Shown here piece after piece: positions 9,801 to 19,800 of a DNA stretch of 64,000 bases. Numbering within the stretch: position 1 is the first letter of the stretch; each line of letters opens with the position of its first letter. Below the pieces are notes generated by a model. It was not told where the DNA came from. It worked only from the letters and a program-made list of their open reading frames with translations, and did not search any database. The DNA is from Crambe crambe (taxonomy: Eukaryota; Porifera; Demospongiae; Poecilosclerida; Crambeidae), in the NCBI GenBank assembly GCA_963924555.1, contig OZ004589.1, positions 5,952,001 through 6,016,000 of the forward strand. Reading direction: 5' to 3'. Made by a program: the position numbers and the translations under genes.

Positions 9801-12800
9801 GATTATTATCTTTAGCATTCCATGTCGAATTACACCTGTAAGATTTGCAAAATCTTAAAATTTGAGTGTGAAATAACTCCTGAATCACTCACTGATTTAG
9901 AAGTTGCTGAACCCAACATTGAATCAGTATCATTTCATCGTCATGGTAAAGAAATTGCTGTGACTATAAAAGGGAGAAATTTGTGGTTTTGCTATCAAGT
10001 GAAAGTTGGTAAACACACAGAAAAAATTAAGGCAGAAAATGTCAGCAAGCAATCAATACAATTTAATTATGATCCAGAGTTGAATCGAAAAATATCATCA
10101 GACAGTGCCGAGATAAATGTATCAATGTGGACACACTTCTATGAACAAACTAGAAAAAAGGTGAAAACTGATCACAAGGTGTGTGTAAGTAATTTAGTAA
10201 TTACATGCATGTTCAGTCTATTCTGGCAACTATTAATAATTCTAAACATATCATATAATGCTCTTCATTTGATGCAGGTATATTATATAGCTAATTTTTT
10301 TGTTTTTAGTTGTTTTTTCTTCTTTTCTAGGTATATGAATTCACATTTCGTCAAGAGCAACTAGCTAAACTCAATCCTTCAGAGTTGATTGAAACAGCAT
10401 GTATGAGTGCCTTACTTGAACAGCATCCACACTCACAATGTGAAGAAGTCAAATATTTCTCAAAACGATTTGAAACATTGAGAAAATTTTTAGAGCAAGC
10501 TGTGTCAGTAGTTCCAGTGGAAAGCATTTTATTTGCTATAGCACATACCAATGATGCTGACATCTCCCGTCAATGCTGTACTCACCTAATGAAATCATCC
10601 ATCATACTTCCACCATCATTGTTAGCATGTGATGGATACAGAGTTGCTATTAATGCCATTGCAAGTCACTCATTGGAGAGGAAATTAGACTTTATTGATG
10701 AAGAGGCTGAAGTGAAAGATGCTATTGGTGAAAAAGAATTAAGAAAACAATTTAAAAATTATAAAAAAAGGGGAAATCTTAACCCAATGGAACAAAATGT
10801 AAATCGAAAAGCTTTCAATAAGCACCTTCATAGACACTACTTTTTAAAGTATTCTATGGATTATGATGAAAAGCTCTTACAACAGAAGATTCAAAACCTT
10901 GGAGTTGAACCTGGGGAAAACTGTGATTTACTTGTATTTCTTGAACAATCATATTACTATATGCTGTACAATCACATCAGTACATCTGCACTGGATGCTA
11001 TCAGTTCTGTTAATCTATCATCTGTTTACATGATCCAGTCTGAATCTGATGCAGCCATGTGTTTGAAACCTCCTCTTAATATTCTAGTGGAAGGAAGAAA
11101 AAAACTCTCATGGTTAGCGAAGCAAACTTTACAAGGACCAATGCCCGAAACGTCCTCTGATTCTCCCATAAGGTTATCACAACTGTATAATTCAAAAATG
11201 CTACAAATTGTGAATGGTTTTCGATCAAAAGAAGTGAGAGTAAGCTGTCTACTTCTTGCAGCATTCATGGAAGAACAGGTTAAAGTTCCCTTGATGAAGA
11301 CATCCTTTGACACAGCTAAAGCTTTGAATGTTGCCTTGTCAGCAGCAGCAGTAGGTGTTTGGGCAATCTTCAGCCTTGCATTAGGTGATCTTCAGGCTGT
11401 CATTAAATCAATTCCATCACGTTCACTCTTAGTACAAGTCACTGACTATATCAAAGGAGTTTTCAAGAATGATGAAAAAATAGCTGACCCTAATTATGCA
11501 GGTAAATTGCAGTTTATGGTTCAAGGGATGGAAGAAACAGTAAGCTGCAACAGCCACTACGTCAGCTACTCACTTGAACGTCAGCTGATTGAACTCTGCA
11601 AGAAACAGAACATTGATGAGTCAACTCCTCTTGACACTCTTGTTGGAGACTGGGATCGAATCTTTAAAGATGATATTTTAAGCATGGTCATGCAAACTCA
11701 TCGCTCACTCATTGCTCGCTGGTTAAAGTGGGCTCTGATGGTACACCACCTCCGTGAAGAACTGGCTCACTACACAGCTGTGGGGGTTGTAGGGCTGGTC
11801 AACTCTGGCAAGTCACTACTTGTCAGTACATTATTTGACATTGATGTGAGTGTAAAGACACAGTCTTTGCATATCACTAATTCATCTCACTCTTACTGTA
11901 GGTTCCAGTGGGTACAACAGCCATGAAACGTACTACAGTGCCTTTCCTGTACAATTTAGATGGTATGATTGATGGTTTGGATGTGATTGACTTCCCTGGA
12001 GTGGATGACAGAGATGAAACCATCCCTGACTTGGCAGAACTTCTCCTATCCATTGCACAAGTTGTCATTTTTGTTGTGGACTACAGGTATGAAAGCTATC
12101 AAGCTTAGTTCACTGTTCCTGTATATAAATTATACTGCAGGAAAGCCCACACTGAGTCATCCAAGAAGTGGCTGGAAATGCTGGAAGACAAAGCAATTCC
12201 TGTCCTGGTGTGTCTGACTTATGCTGATAAGCTTTATGCTGAACACATGGGGAAGGACGGGTCTCACCCTGATCCAAGAGATATATCACGAGAAATCACT
12301 AAGGAAACAGAAGTAAGCAAATGCCTTCATGCCACTAAGTGTGTGTACAGTAAGGGGTAAAAGAGTCTGGCTAATATTAAGGCCTTCACTCCCTCTTCAT
12401 TATCATATTCTCAATTATTTAAATTATGTACCTTTCTCTTCATTATCTATGTAAACTGTAAAGACATGTATAAAAACAACCCATTTTTAGGTTATCTGAG
12501 TTGCAAATTGCAACTCAGATAACCTAAAAATGGGTTATTTTTATACATTTCTTTACAGTGTACTTTTTGATCCTTGTTACAATTACCTAGATGATAATTG
12601 AGCAACTTGATCAAGTCCCTTCTCACAAAGTCCAGTTCTTCTCCTTCAGCCAAGACCGAGATTCAGTCCTGAACAACCCAGAGGGGAGGGAGAAACTGCA
12701 GAAGGCTGGTATTGGCACCCCCCAAGATGTGGGGGACTGGCTGGCAGGGATCTTTGAAAGTCAACTAGACCAAGATGAATTGGCCAAGAAGATACAAACA

Positions 12801-12818
12801 TTTGTCCACAGAAACTAA
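6877..12818 (+). CDS. G1: CARD-Death-lipase-GTPase protein, copy 1 (intact, 1501 aa)
   Basis: Fourteen exons: 6877-7270, 7324-7377, 7673-7963, 8027-8062, 8272-8853, 8908-8988, 9048-9352, 9409-9474, 9530-9763, 9816-10178, 10331-11845, 11902-12086, 12141-12312, 12591-12818; total 4506 nt, no frame break. Residues 5-105 are a CARD-like death fold and about 151-246 a Death domain (WKDFGISFGL, TWRKVVEVVAD). About 355-690 is a class-3 lipase: IYFIAFKSESLLSDW matches the usual oxyanion-strand motif, Ser482 lies in TGFSYGG, Asp548 in KNDIFP, and His682 in HSMSNY, a complete candidate triad. About 695-800 is an IPT/Ig-like beta domain. 803-1230 is mainly helical with a hydrophobic stretch (LSAAAVGVWAIFSLALG). 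1285-1501 is a P-loop GTPase: GLVNSGKS 1290-1297, DFPG 1337-1340, TYAD 1395-1398. The start was chosen by homology to G5. AATAAA at 12870-12875 is the likely polyadenylation signal. Function unknown; an innate immune or cell-death role is inferred from the domains. Confidence 0.9.
12454..12560. mobile_element. Palindromic MITE in the last intron of G1, TA target duplication
   Basis: A 107-bp near-perfect inverted repeat centred on GAGTTGCAAATTGCAACTC, with ends A(C)ACTGTAAAG and CTTTACAGTG, flanked by TA on both sides. The same intron of G4 at 40211-40230 has the uninterrupted sequence CTATGTACTTTTTG, an empty site. TA duplication fits a Tc1/mariner-type MITE. Related copies lie at 29177 and 23376. 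Confidence 0.9.
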
Positions 12819-13412
12819 AACCACACTTCAATTTTTATACACCCATTTTTATTTTGTCATGTGTAGTTTAATAAAACTATTTTAATAATTACGTAGCCAG
12901 ATTTAGATGTTATTACAATGGATCTGGCCACCTTTGGGACCAGCAGAAGTGTCCTGATTAGAGGGGTGGCCTCATTTTCGGGGGTGGATTTATATTATGA
13001 AGTTGTCCTGGATACAGGGGTGGCCTCATTTCAAGGGTCCTGATTAGAGGGAGTTCATGGTCACTGTATTGTAGTTGACCTAAAAATAATTGCTCATTGC
13101 TCAGTATGAAAAGCATCAATTGTCTGAATGTGCTCTCCCAGGACTCCCATCAGGGTAAGAGATGATAATAGCATTGCAGTCCAAAGTACAAGTTAGTTCC
13201 ACTATACTCAAGTGATAGCCTCGTCCCCCCAGGCCCTCTTTAAAAAGGAGGGCCTGGGGACGAGGCTACTCAAGTGATAGGGAAATGACCCAATAGAAAA
13301 TTCTTTGACTATCATCCATAGATTGACTGGTTCATGATATGCTTGACACCAAACAACATAACATCATCTATTATCGTGTGCAGCCTATAGAATGGAGTCT
13401 ATTAACTCTACT
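12819..13412. repeat. Duplicated downstream flank of G1 (matches 29540-30085 and 40477-41040)
   Basis: Starts with the 3' UTR (CCACACTTCAATTTTTATACACCC) and continues with a GTCCTGATTAGAGGG/GGTGGCCTCATTTC repeat. No gene is visible. It is nearly identical to the region after G3, and more diverged from the region after G4, showing that flank and gene were copied together. Similarity to the G4 flank resumes after about 16410, so the material between 13413 and 16410 was inserted later. Confidence 0.85.
13217..13267. mobile_element. 51-bp foldback insertion with 11-bp target duplication
   Basis: AGCCTCGTCCCCCCAGGCCC pairs with GGGCCTGGGGACGAGGCT around a TTTAAAAA centre. ACTCAAGTGAT occurs directly before (13206-13216) and after (13268-13278). 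The G4 flank has a single ACTCAAGTGAT at 40882-40892 with no insert. Confidence 0.85.
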
Positions 13413-13745
13413 CTTGCAGTACTTGATGAAGCTTGGCTTTTCTTGTGAAAGTGGAATCTCTCGGCGATTACAATGGGACTGGGCTCGTAGTGATCCTTTA
13501 GAGTCTTCACGAGGGTCTCGTAAGTTGAATCTTGCGGAAGAACTGGAGCGAGCAAGTCTCTCAGCAGCGAATACCCGGCATCCCCAAGGAGACTAAGGAA
13601 AACAGGAACCTTGTTATCATCTGCAACCTTGTTGGCAGTGAGAAACAGTGCCATCCTCTCCAGATAAGTAGAAATCTTATCCGACTCTGGCTTAAACTCC
13701 TTGATTGTCCCAAATGTCACCGGAGATCCCATCCTCGTCGCCAAT
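13385..13745 (-). mobile_element. LTR-retrotransposon gag fragment (Ty3/Gypsy-like fossil)
   Basis: A minus-strand coding remnant resembling the gag N-terminal region of Metaviridae-type elements (FKPESDKISTYLERM, LFLTANKV, VFLSLLGDAGYSLLRDLL). Only this part is visible; I found no pol, protease or LTR pair nearby, so it is an incomplete fossil. It lies in material absent from the paralogous flank after G4, next to the TIR transposon at 13847. Confidence 0.75.
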
Positions 13746-14214
13746 ATGTAGTAACTAACTACACAGTTTTACCAAGCTAAAACTTCAGTACTCAAATAGT
13801 TATTAATGGTAACTGATCTCTATAAAACATTAAAGTCATGAGATGACAGGGGGAGGTCACTCCTATTCACTCTGTACATACGTTCGCGACCGGGGTCAAA
13901 GTGAGGTCAAGGGGTCAAGATAGATTTTCCGTTCCGGTCAGACGGTCAACGGCTCTTTTGAGTTTCGGTCAAGGGTCAAGACATGATTCAGGACAGAAGT
14001 CTCCCCAACGCTGTTACCGAACAATTAAAGTAGCTAGATACATTTGCTTACATTTAGACGCCTCTATAATACTAATAGTTTATTATAATAGTTTAGCTGC
14101 TTGGCTATAAACTGATCTACGATCGATCAGAATAATAATTATGTCATGATGTAGGTGCGCGCGCGCATGCTTGTAGAAGTTCTGCGCGCATGCTTGTAAG
14201 TTGTAGAAGTTCTG

Positions 14215-14545
14215 TGCGCACCTTATCTTTTTGGAGAGTAACAGCTATGGGTCCTCCTCTTCTAGAAAACAATGTTCCTCAACTAGGAATACAGATATAG
14301 ATCGTCAAGTGCAGATATAGTTTGTACCAGCACAGAGGATACTGGTGACCATTGGAATAGAACTCACCTTATCTTTTCAAAGAGTAACAGCCATGGGTCC
14401 TTAATAGACTCCTCTTCTAGAAAACAATGTTGCTCAACTAGGAATAGAGATATAGTTTGTACTAGCATAGAGGGTACTGGTGATCATTTGAACGGAACGC
14501 ACCTTATCTTTTTGGAGAGTAACGGCCATGGGTCCTTCTAGAAAT
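14215..14545. repeat. Tandem repeat of about 140-150 bp inside the TIR element
   Basis: CACCTTATCTTTT followed by GAGAGTAACAGC and ATGGGTCCT recurs at about 14219, 14366 and 14500; the third copy is shorter. No coding potential seen. Confidence 0.8.
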
Positions 14546-14762
14546 CAATGTTGAATGGATGGAGGACTAGTCTCAGTCATTGTTGATCCACTCAAACTCG
14601 ATTTGCTCCCGAGGGTCAGTGATTGGAGGACTGCTTTAGAAGAAAGATCACTCTCTTCTTGTCTTGGGACCTGGATCTCGGGCCAAGGCTCCTCTTTAAC
14701 TTAAAATAAAATACTCCCAGCCATACCGTGAATGTCCATCCAAAGACCGATCAAGACGCTTT

Positions 14763-15482
14763 ATGGTAGGAAATCTACCATTTGATATTGATGCAGCAAG
14801 TGATCATGACATACACAAAAATCAGTTTTGGACAATTTATCCCTCGAATAAAGTTATTTGCTCAGCTAAAGCATTTGTACTTACACACATCTTGTTTATT
14901 GCTGAACTTGGAAAGCCAAAAAATAGTTCTATTCTATCTAACCCAAACACCAAAGTTATCCTAAATTTATATGAATATAATCTTGAGACTAAAATGTACT
15001 ATTCCTCTGGAAGATCCGCACTCCTTCATGCATCAAGTACATTACACATTAATGTAACGAAGCACATCATAAGAACACCTGATGGAATTACTCTTAGCCA
15101 TAAAGATATTCCTGAGTTATCAGGATATGAGCCATTTCATTTGGAATTAGATCTCACTGAAAGAATTCCTTCATCTTCAACACCAATCAGCGATCCAAGC
15201 AACAGATCTGAAGCAACTGAAAATGATATCTACATAGTAGAAAAAATTGAAAAGAAACGGTACAATTCCAAAAAGGTGCAGTATGAGTATTTCATAAAGT
15301 GGTTAGGTTATTCTTCAAAAGAAAATACTTGGGAACTACCCTCAAATATTCCAGCTGATATGTTGGATCAATATGAAAGGTCTATTCTAGATCCACATTC
15401 AACTGAACCTAGAAGAGCTGGATTGAGAGATCGCAGTACAATAAAAAGTACAAGCAAACCAGATTTTATATTAAATATGTGA
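14763..15482 (+). CDS. Chromodomain protein of the TIR transposon (239 aa)
   Basis: Open frame of 239 codons. Residues about 157-210 are a chromodomain: IYIVEKIEKKRYNSKKVQYE then YFIKWLGYSSKENTWELPSN, with the aromatic cage positions Tyr/Trp/Tyr present. The N-terminal 150 residues (for example FWTIYPSNKVICSAKAFVLT) match nothing I recognise. The tail is basic and Ser-rich. Chromodomains at the C-terminus of integrases or transposases target insertion to chromatin marks, so this may be the last exon of a longer transposase; upstream exons are not recognisable. Confidence 0.7.
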   Translation: MVGNLPFDIDAASDHDIHKNQFWTIYPSNKVICSAKAFVLTHILFIAELGKPKNSSILSNPNTKVILNLYEYNLETKMYYSSGRSALLHASSTLHINVTKHIIRTPDGITLSHKDIPELSGYEPFHLELDLTERIPSSSTPISDPSNRSEATENDIYIVEKIEKKRYNSKKVQYEYFIKWLGYSSKENTWELPSNIPADMLDQYERSILDPHSTEPRRAGLRDRSTIKSTSKPDFILNM

Positions 15483-15568
15483 AAATATAATAGCTAATCA
15501 CGAGTTAGTTTTTTTCTTTCTGTGTCTTCATACCATTTTAAATATAGCTGTAAAATATGAATAAAATT

Positions 15569-16073
15569 CTAATGATAAATCAATGATAAATAACAGTAAT
15601 CCACCTCATAGTGAATGTCTGGAGAGCAGTATTTATCTAAAAGTTCCTGCAAACGTGTCCTTTTATCCCGAGGAACACAGAGTGATATAAGAATATCTGT
15701 AGCACGATAGCGATATGCCTTGTTATCACTTAGCCCAAACTCCTTTCCAGAAATACAAGTACTGCAGCACAATAGTTAAGTTTAAGTTTTAATATTGGTC
15801 TACTTCATACCTTTTAATAAAAAGTTCTGGTAGGTTATCAAATATTGATGCCAGAACTGCAGCTATCTTCTTCTCAATATGCCCTAATATTTTCCCTGAT
15901 TTTGTTATCACAAGGATAGCATTGCTGTCTACAATATTGGATGGCTCTCTCCTTAAAATGACATGGAGCATTGGTTGCAGTTCTGGAAATCCTGAATAAA
16001 ATCTTATTCCCATAATATTTGCTAAAATAGAGCAATACTCTGAATATTCCATTGCTTGCATCTTCTTAATCAA
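15569..16073 (-). CDS. HIRAN-domain protein of the TIR transposon (151 aa, two exons)
   Basis: Exons 16073-15811 and 15761-15569 join in frame at GT-AG sites to 151 codons plus stop. Residues about 20-88 look like a HIRAN domain: GIRFYSGFPELQP, then LRREPSNIVDSNAILVITKS, GKILGHIEKKIAAVLASIFD. HIRAN domains bind DNA 3' ends or damaged DNA in HLTF and Rad5, and also occur as small stand-alone proteins. The C-terminal part (KEFGLSDNKAYRYRATDILI) is not recognised. The frame is intact, which suggests recent activity or capture. Confidence 0.7.
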
Positions 16074-16298
16074 CTTCTTAATAATTGCGCATGCGTACTA
16101 CTACTGTAATTTAACCACAAAGCTTATTACGTCATTCTATAGGTAAGTAGCGGTCAAGAAAAGGTACTAGGTACGGTCAACAGGTCAAGGAAAATTTCTG
16201 TGCGCGGTCAAGAGGTCAACATAGATTTTTGGGTGGTCAAAAACCTTGACCCCGGTCGCGAACGTATGTACAGAGTGAATAGGAGTGACCTCCCCCTG

Positions 16299-16845
16299 CA
16301 TGATATACTCTAAATGGCGCAAGGCCCCAAAGACAACAATGAGCTGGCCAGTAGTCATGGTAACACAAAAATGACGTAAATGAAACAAAACCGCAATAAC
16401 AATGTCATACACTACACTCCTCTGCATGTCATTATCTGATTGACCATCAAGATCAGTGATCCTGCATTATCATTCAATATGAGAGATGATCATTATACAT
16501 TGTACCCTTGGGGGAATAGTGGAACCTCAATAATCTGATCTGGAATTTAAGGTCAAAGTTCGGGATACACATTGCCATGCACAGTACTTCAATTAATATT
16601 TTGGGGGGCAGCTGTAATGTTCTATCAATCAGTGAAGAGTTCACTCTGGGTCTACCATAATTCAGTTTCTTATCTAGCTGTAGAGTTTTTACAGGGGTGT
16701 GGTTGTGTCAAAATGAGTGCGGTTTTGCCATTTTCTTTATCCAAACATTCACTTAACGTGAAAAATTGTACAGTTGCGGTCCGCCTGTTCTCGAGACTAA
16801 TTTTTTTTTCGGAGCTGAAGCGATGAAGGCACAAAATAGCCTGAA
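16299..16845. other. Flank upstream of G2, shared with the flank upstream of G5
   Basis: 16299-16410 is unrecognised inserted sequence. From about 16415 to 16690 it matches 41070-41330 (GATCAGTGATCCT, GGTCAAAGTTCGG, GAGTTCACTCTGGGTCTACC). After about 16790 comes the array promoter word CTCGAGACTAATTTTTT, as before G1 and G5. No gene seen. Confidence 0.65.
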
Positions 16846-19800
16846 ATGGCTGAAATAAAGGAGTACTTGACTCTGTTATATTGTACAGGGAAACTAGAGA
16901 TAGCACTGGATTCAGACAGAGAACCTGTGATGAGAAAAAAATTTTCAATGAAGATCACCAACATCATAACTTGGATGAAGCTTCACTCGTAAACGAGAGG
17001 AAGTGGACAGGTACCTCATAGCAAGAAAAGGAAAGATCTACTTTATGGCTTTCAAAAGTGAATCTCTACTATCAGATTGGCAAGAAAAATTTACTTCATT
17101 TGCAGAAGGTAGTTAATATGACTCATACAGGTTATAGCTAGCTATTGTTATTTTCATAGGAATTCAGGTGCAGACTGATCGCATACCTTTAAGGTTTTTG
17201 ATACAGCAGTTACATGATGGATTCCAAATTGTACTCACAGGTATTGCTAGTTACGTTCCTCTGTTTCCATGATTCATCTGGATTCCTTTATTTTATAGGT
17301 TTTTCATATGGAGGTCTCTTGGCCTTATCTGTCACTGCTTCATTGTGGAGACTGCCAAATTTATTGAGCTCAGAATTACTACAAAGAAATGTTTGTTGCA
17401 TAGCATTCGGTCTGCCACTGTTAAATCTGCCCCACATACAAGAAGCCATTGATGAGTCCCCTGAATTAACATCCACGGTTCATTCTTTCTATGTCAAAAG
17501 TGACATGTTTCCTCAGCTTAACGTTTTCTTTGACCCTGTGTGTGAAAGTGTACTTGATGATCTGGGAGACTTCAATGCTGACATGGGAGATTTCGATCCA
17601 AAACTAGTAGGTTATCATTATTATTACATATTATTATTATTATGTAATAGCATGGTTAGTTGTGGTATTTGGGATTGATAGCATGAGAAATGCAGGGGTA
17701 ATAGCACGAGGCGAAGCAGAGTACTATTTACTGTATTACAATTGCTAAACACCACAGCTATCACATGCAATAGTATACTGTTCATAATAGCCAAAGTAGT
17801 AGCTCTCAGCTGGTCAAAGAATGACTGTATTTCTGGGCAGAAGAAGGAATAAGGCCATGGCATAGCTAACTAGTAACTAGAACTTGGTTGGTTGTTGTTT
17901 CTTTGTAGCTAGCTAAGGCTAATTAGCACATGCACATTTATGGCACTCTCTATAGTTATTAATATAACTATTTCTATATTTCAGAAGTTTCAAGGATTAA
18001 CTACTTCTTGTATTGTTCATAATTTGAGTGCATTACAGAAAGTACATCAGGTTAGTTATTCTTGCGTGTAGAAGGAAAATATACAACCTTGAAATGCCCA
18101 GAATTAATTATTCCTATATATAGGATGCATTTTCTAAGGATCCACTCTGTGCTGTAAAATCTCAACTTCAAGCAAAACTGCCTCCTTTACTAGCCAGTGG
18201 ACTGATTCAAAAGCAATCACAACCCTATAACACATACCTGATAGACTCTCAATCAGGTCTTACATTACATCCATTAACAAAGGAAGAAGCCATGGTAGAA
18301 ATGAAGAACCTGACTCAACCTTTAATTGATGCTATGGATGATAGACTATTTCATAGGGTAAGGGCGTATTTTGATCTATCAGTCGTGTGATTTTATCCTT
18401 AGCATTCCATGTTGAATTACTCCTGTAAGATTTGCAAAATCTTGAAATTTGTGTGTAAAAGTACTGCCGGATCACTCACTGATTTAGAAGTTGCTGAACC
18501 CACCATTGAATCAGTATCGTTTTATCGTCATGGCAAAGAAATTGCTGTGACTATAAAAGGCAGAAATTTGTGGTTTTGCTATCAAGTGAAAGTTGATAAA
18601 CACAGAGAAAAAATCAAGGCACAAAATGTCAGCAAGCAATCGATACAATTTAATTATGATCCAGAGTTGAATCGAAAAGTATCATCAGACAGTACCGAGA
18701 TAAATGTATCAATGTGGACACATTTCTATGAGCAAACAAGAAAAAAGGTTAAAACTGACCACAAGGTAGGTGTAGTGTAGTATGAATTGCAAATTCAGTA
18801 ATTACATGTTCAGTATAATCTGGCAACTATTTATAATCCTATGCAATGCCATGTGTTTTTTTCTTCATTGTATCCCCTGAGCATCAGGCCAAAATGTCGA
18901 AATTTTTAAGCTAGATTAAGTTTTACATAATTATCATAATAATGCTCTTTATCTGATGCAGGTATAATAACTTTGTTTATTTGTTTTTTGTTGTTGTTGT
19001 TAGTTTTTTTTTTTCTTTTCTAGGTCTATGACTTCACATTTCGTCAGGAACAACTAGCTAAACTTAATCCTTCAGAATTGATAGAAACAGCATGTATGAG
19101 TGCCTTACTTGAACAGCATCCACATTCACAATGTAAAGAAGTCAAATATTTCTCAAAACAATGAGGAAGTTTTTAGAGCAAGCTGTGTCAGCAGTTCCAG
19201 CGGAAAGTATTTTATTTGCTATAGCACGTGCCAATGATGTTAACATTTCCCTTCAATGCTGTACTCATGCACCTAAAGAAATCATCCATCATTCTTCCAC
19301 CATCATTGTTAGCATCTGATGGATACAGAGCTGCTAGTAATACTATTGCAATTCATGCATTGGAGAGAGAACTGAAGTTTGTTGATGAAGGGGCTCTAAT
19401 GCAACATACTATTGGTGAAAAAGAATTAAGAAAACAATTTAAAGAATATAAAAGAAGGGGAAGTCTTAACCCAATGGAACAAAAAGTGAATCGAAAAGCT
19501 TTCAATAAGCACCTTTATAGACACTACTTTGTAAATAGTTATGATGAAAAGTTCGTACAATAGAGCTTGGAGTTGAACCAGGAGAGTGTGATTTACTTGT
19601 ACTTCTTGAACAATCATATCGACATCATATCTACAATCACATCAGTATGTCTGCACTGGATGCTATCAGTTCTGTTAATCTATCATCTGTTTACATGATC
19701 CAATCTGAATCTGATGCAGCCATATGTTTGAAACCTCCTCTTAATATTCTAGTGGAAGGAAGAAAAAGATTATCATGGTTATCAAAGCAAACCTTACTAG

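Larger units (their letters stand above)
13847..16298. mobile_element. 2.45-kb TIR DNA transposon carrying HIRAN and chromodomain genes
   Basis: The ends are inverted copies starting CAGGGGGAGGTCACTCC, and the match extends through CACTCTGTACATACGTTCGC and GACCGGGGTCAA, about 50 bp. Inside each end lie many copies of GGTCAA (for example 13906, 13913, 13966 and, inverted or direct, 16152-16250), typical of subterminal transposase-binding repeats. Cargo: a chromodomain frame (plus strand) and a HIRAN gene (minus strand), divergent from the two ends. No full transposase is recognisable, so it is either non-autonomous or of a family I cannot name. A clean target duplication is not evident. Confidence 0.8.

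Noticed and set aside
11026-11313. 95-codon minus-strand frame repeated in every copy
   Set aside because: It is the antisense shadow of conserved exon 11; its conservation follows from the plus-strand protein.
13339-14110. Several plus-strand frames around the transposon
   Set aside because: They cover antisense gag-like sequence or transposon ends and show no protein-like composition.
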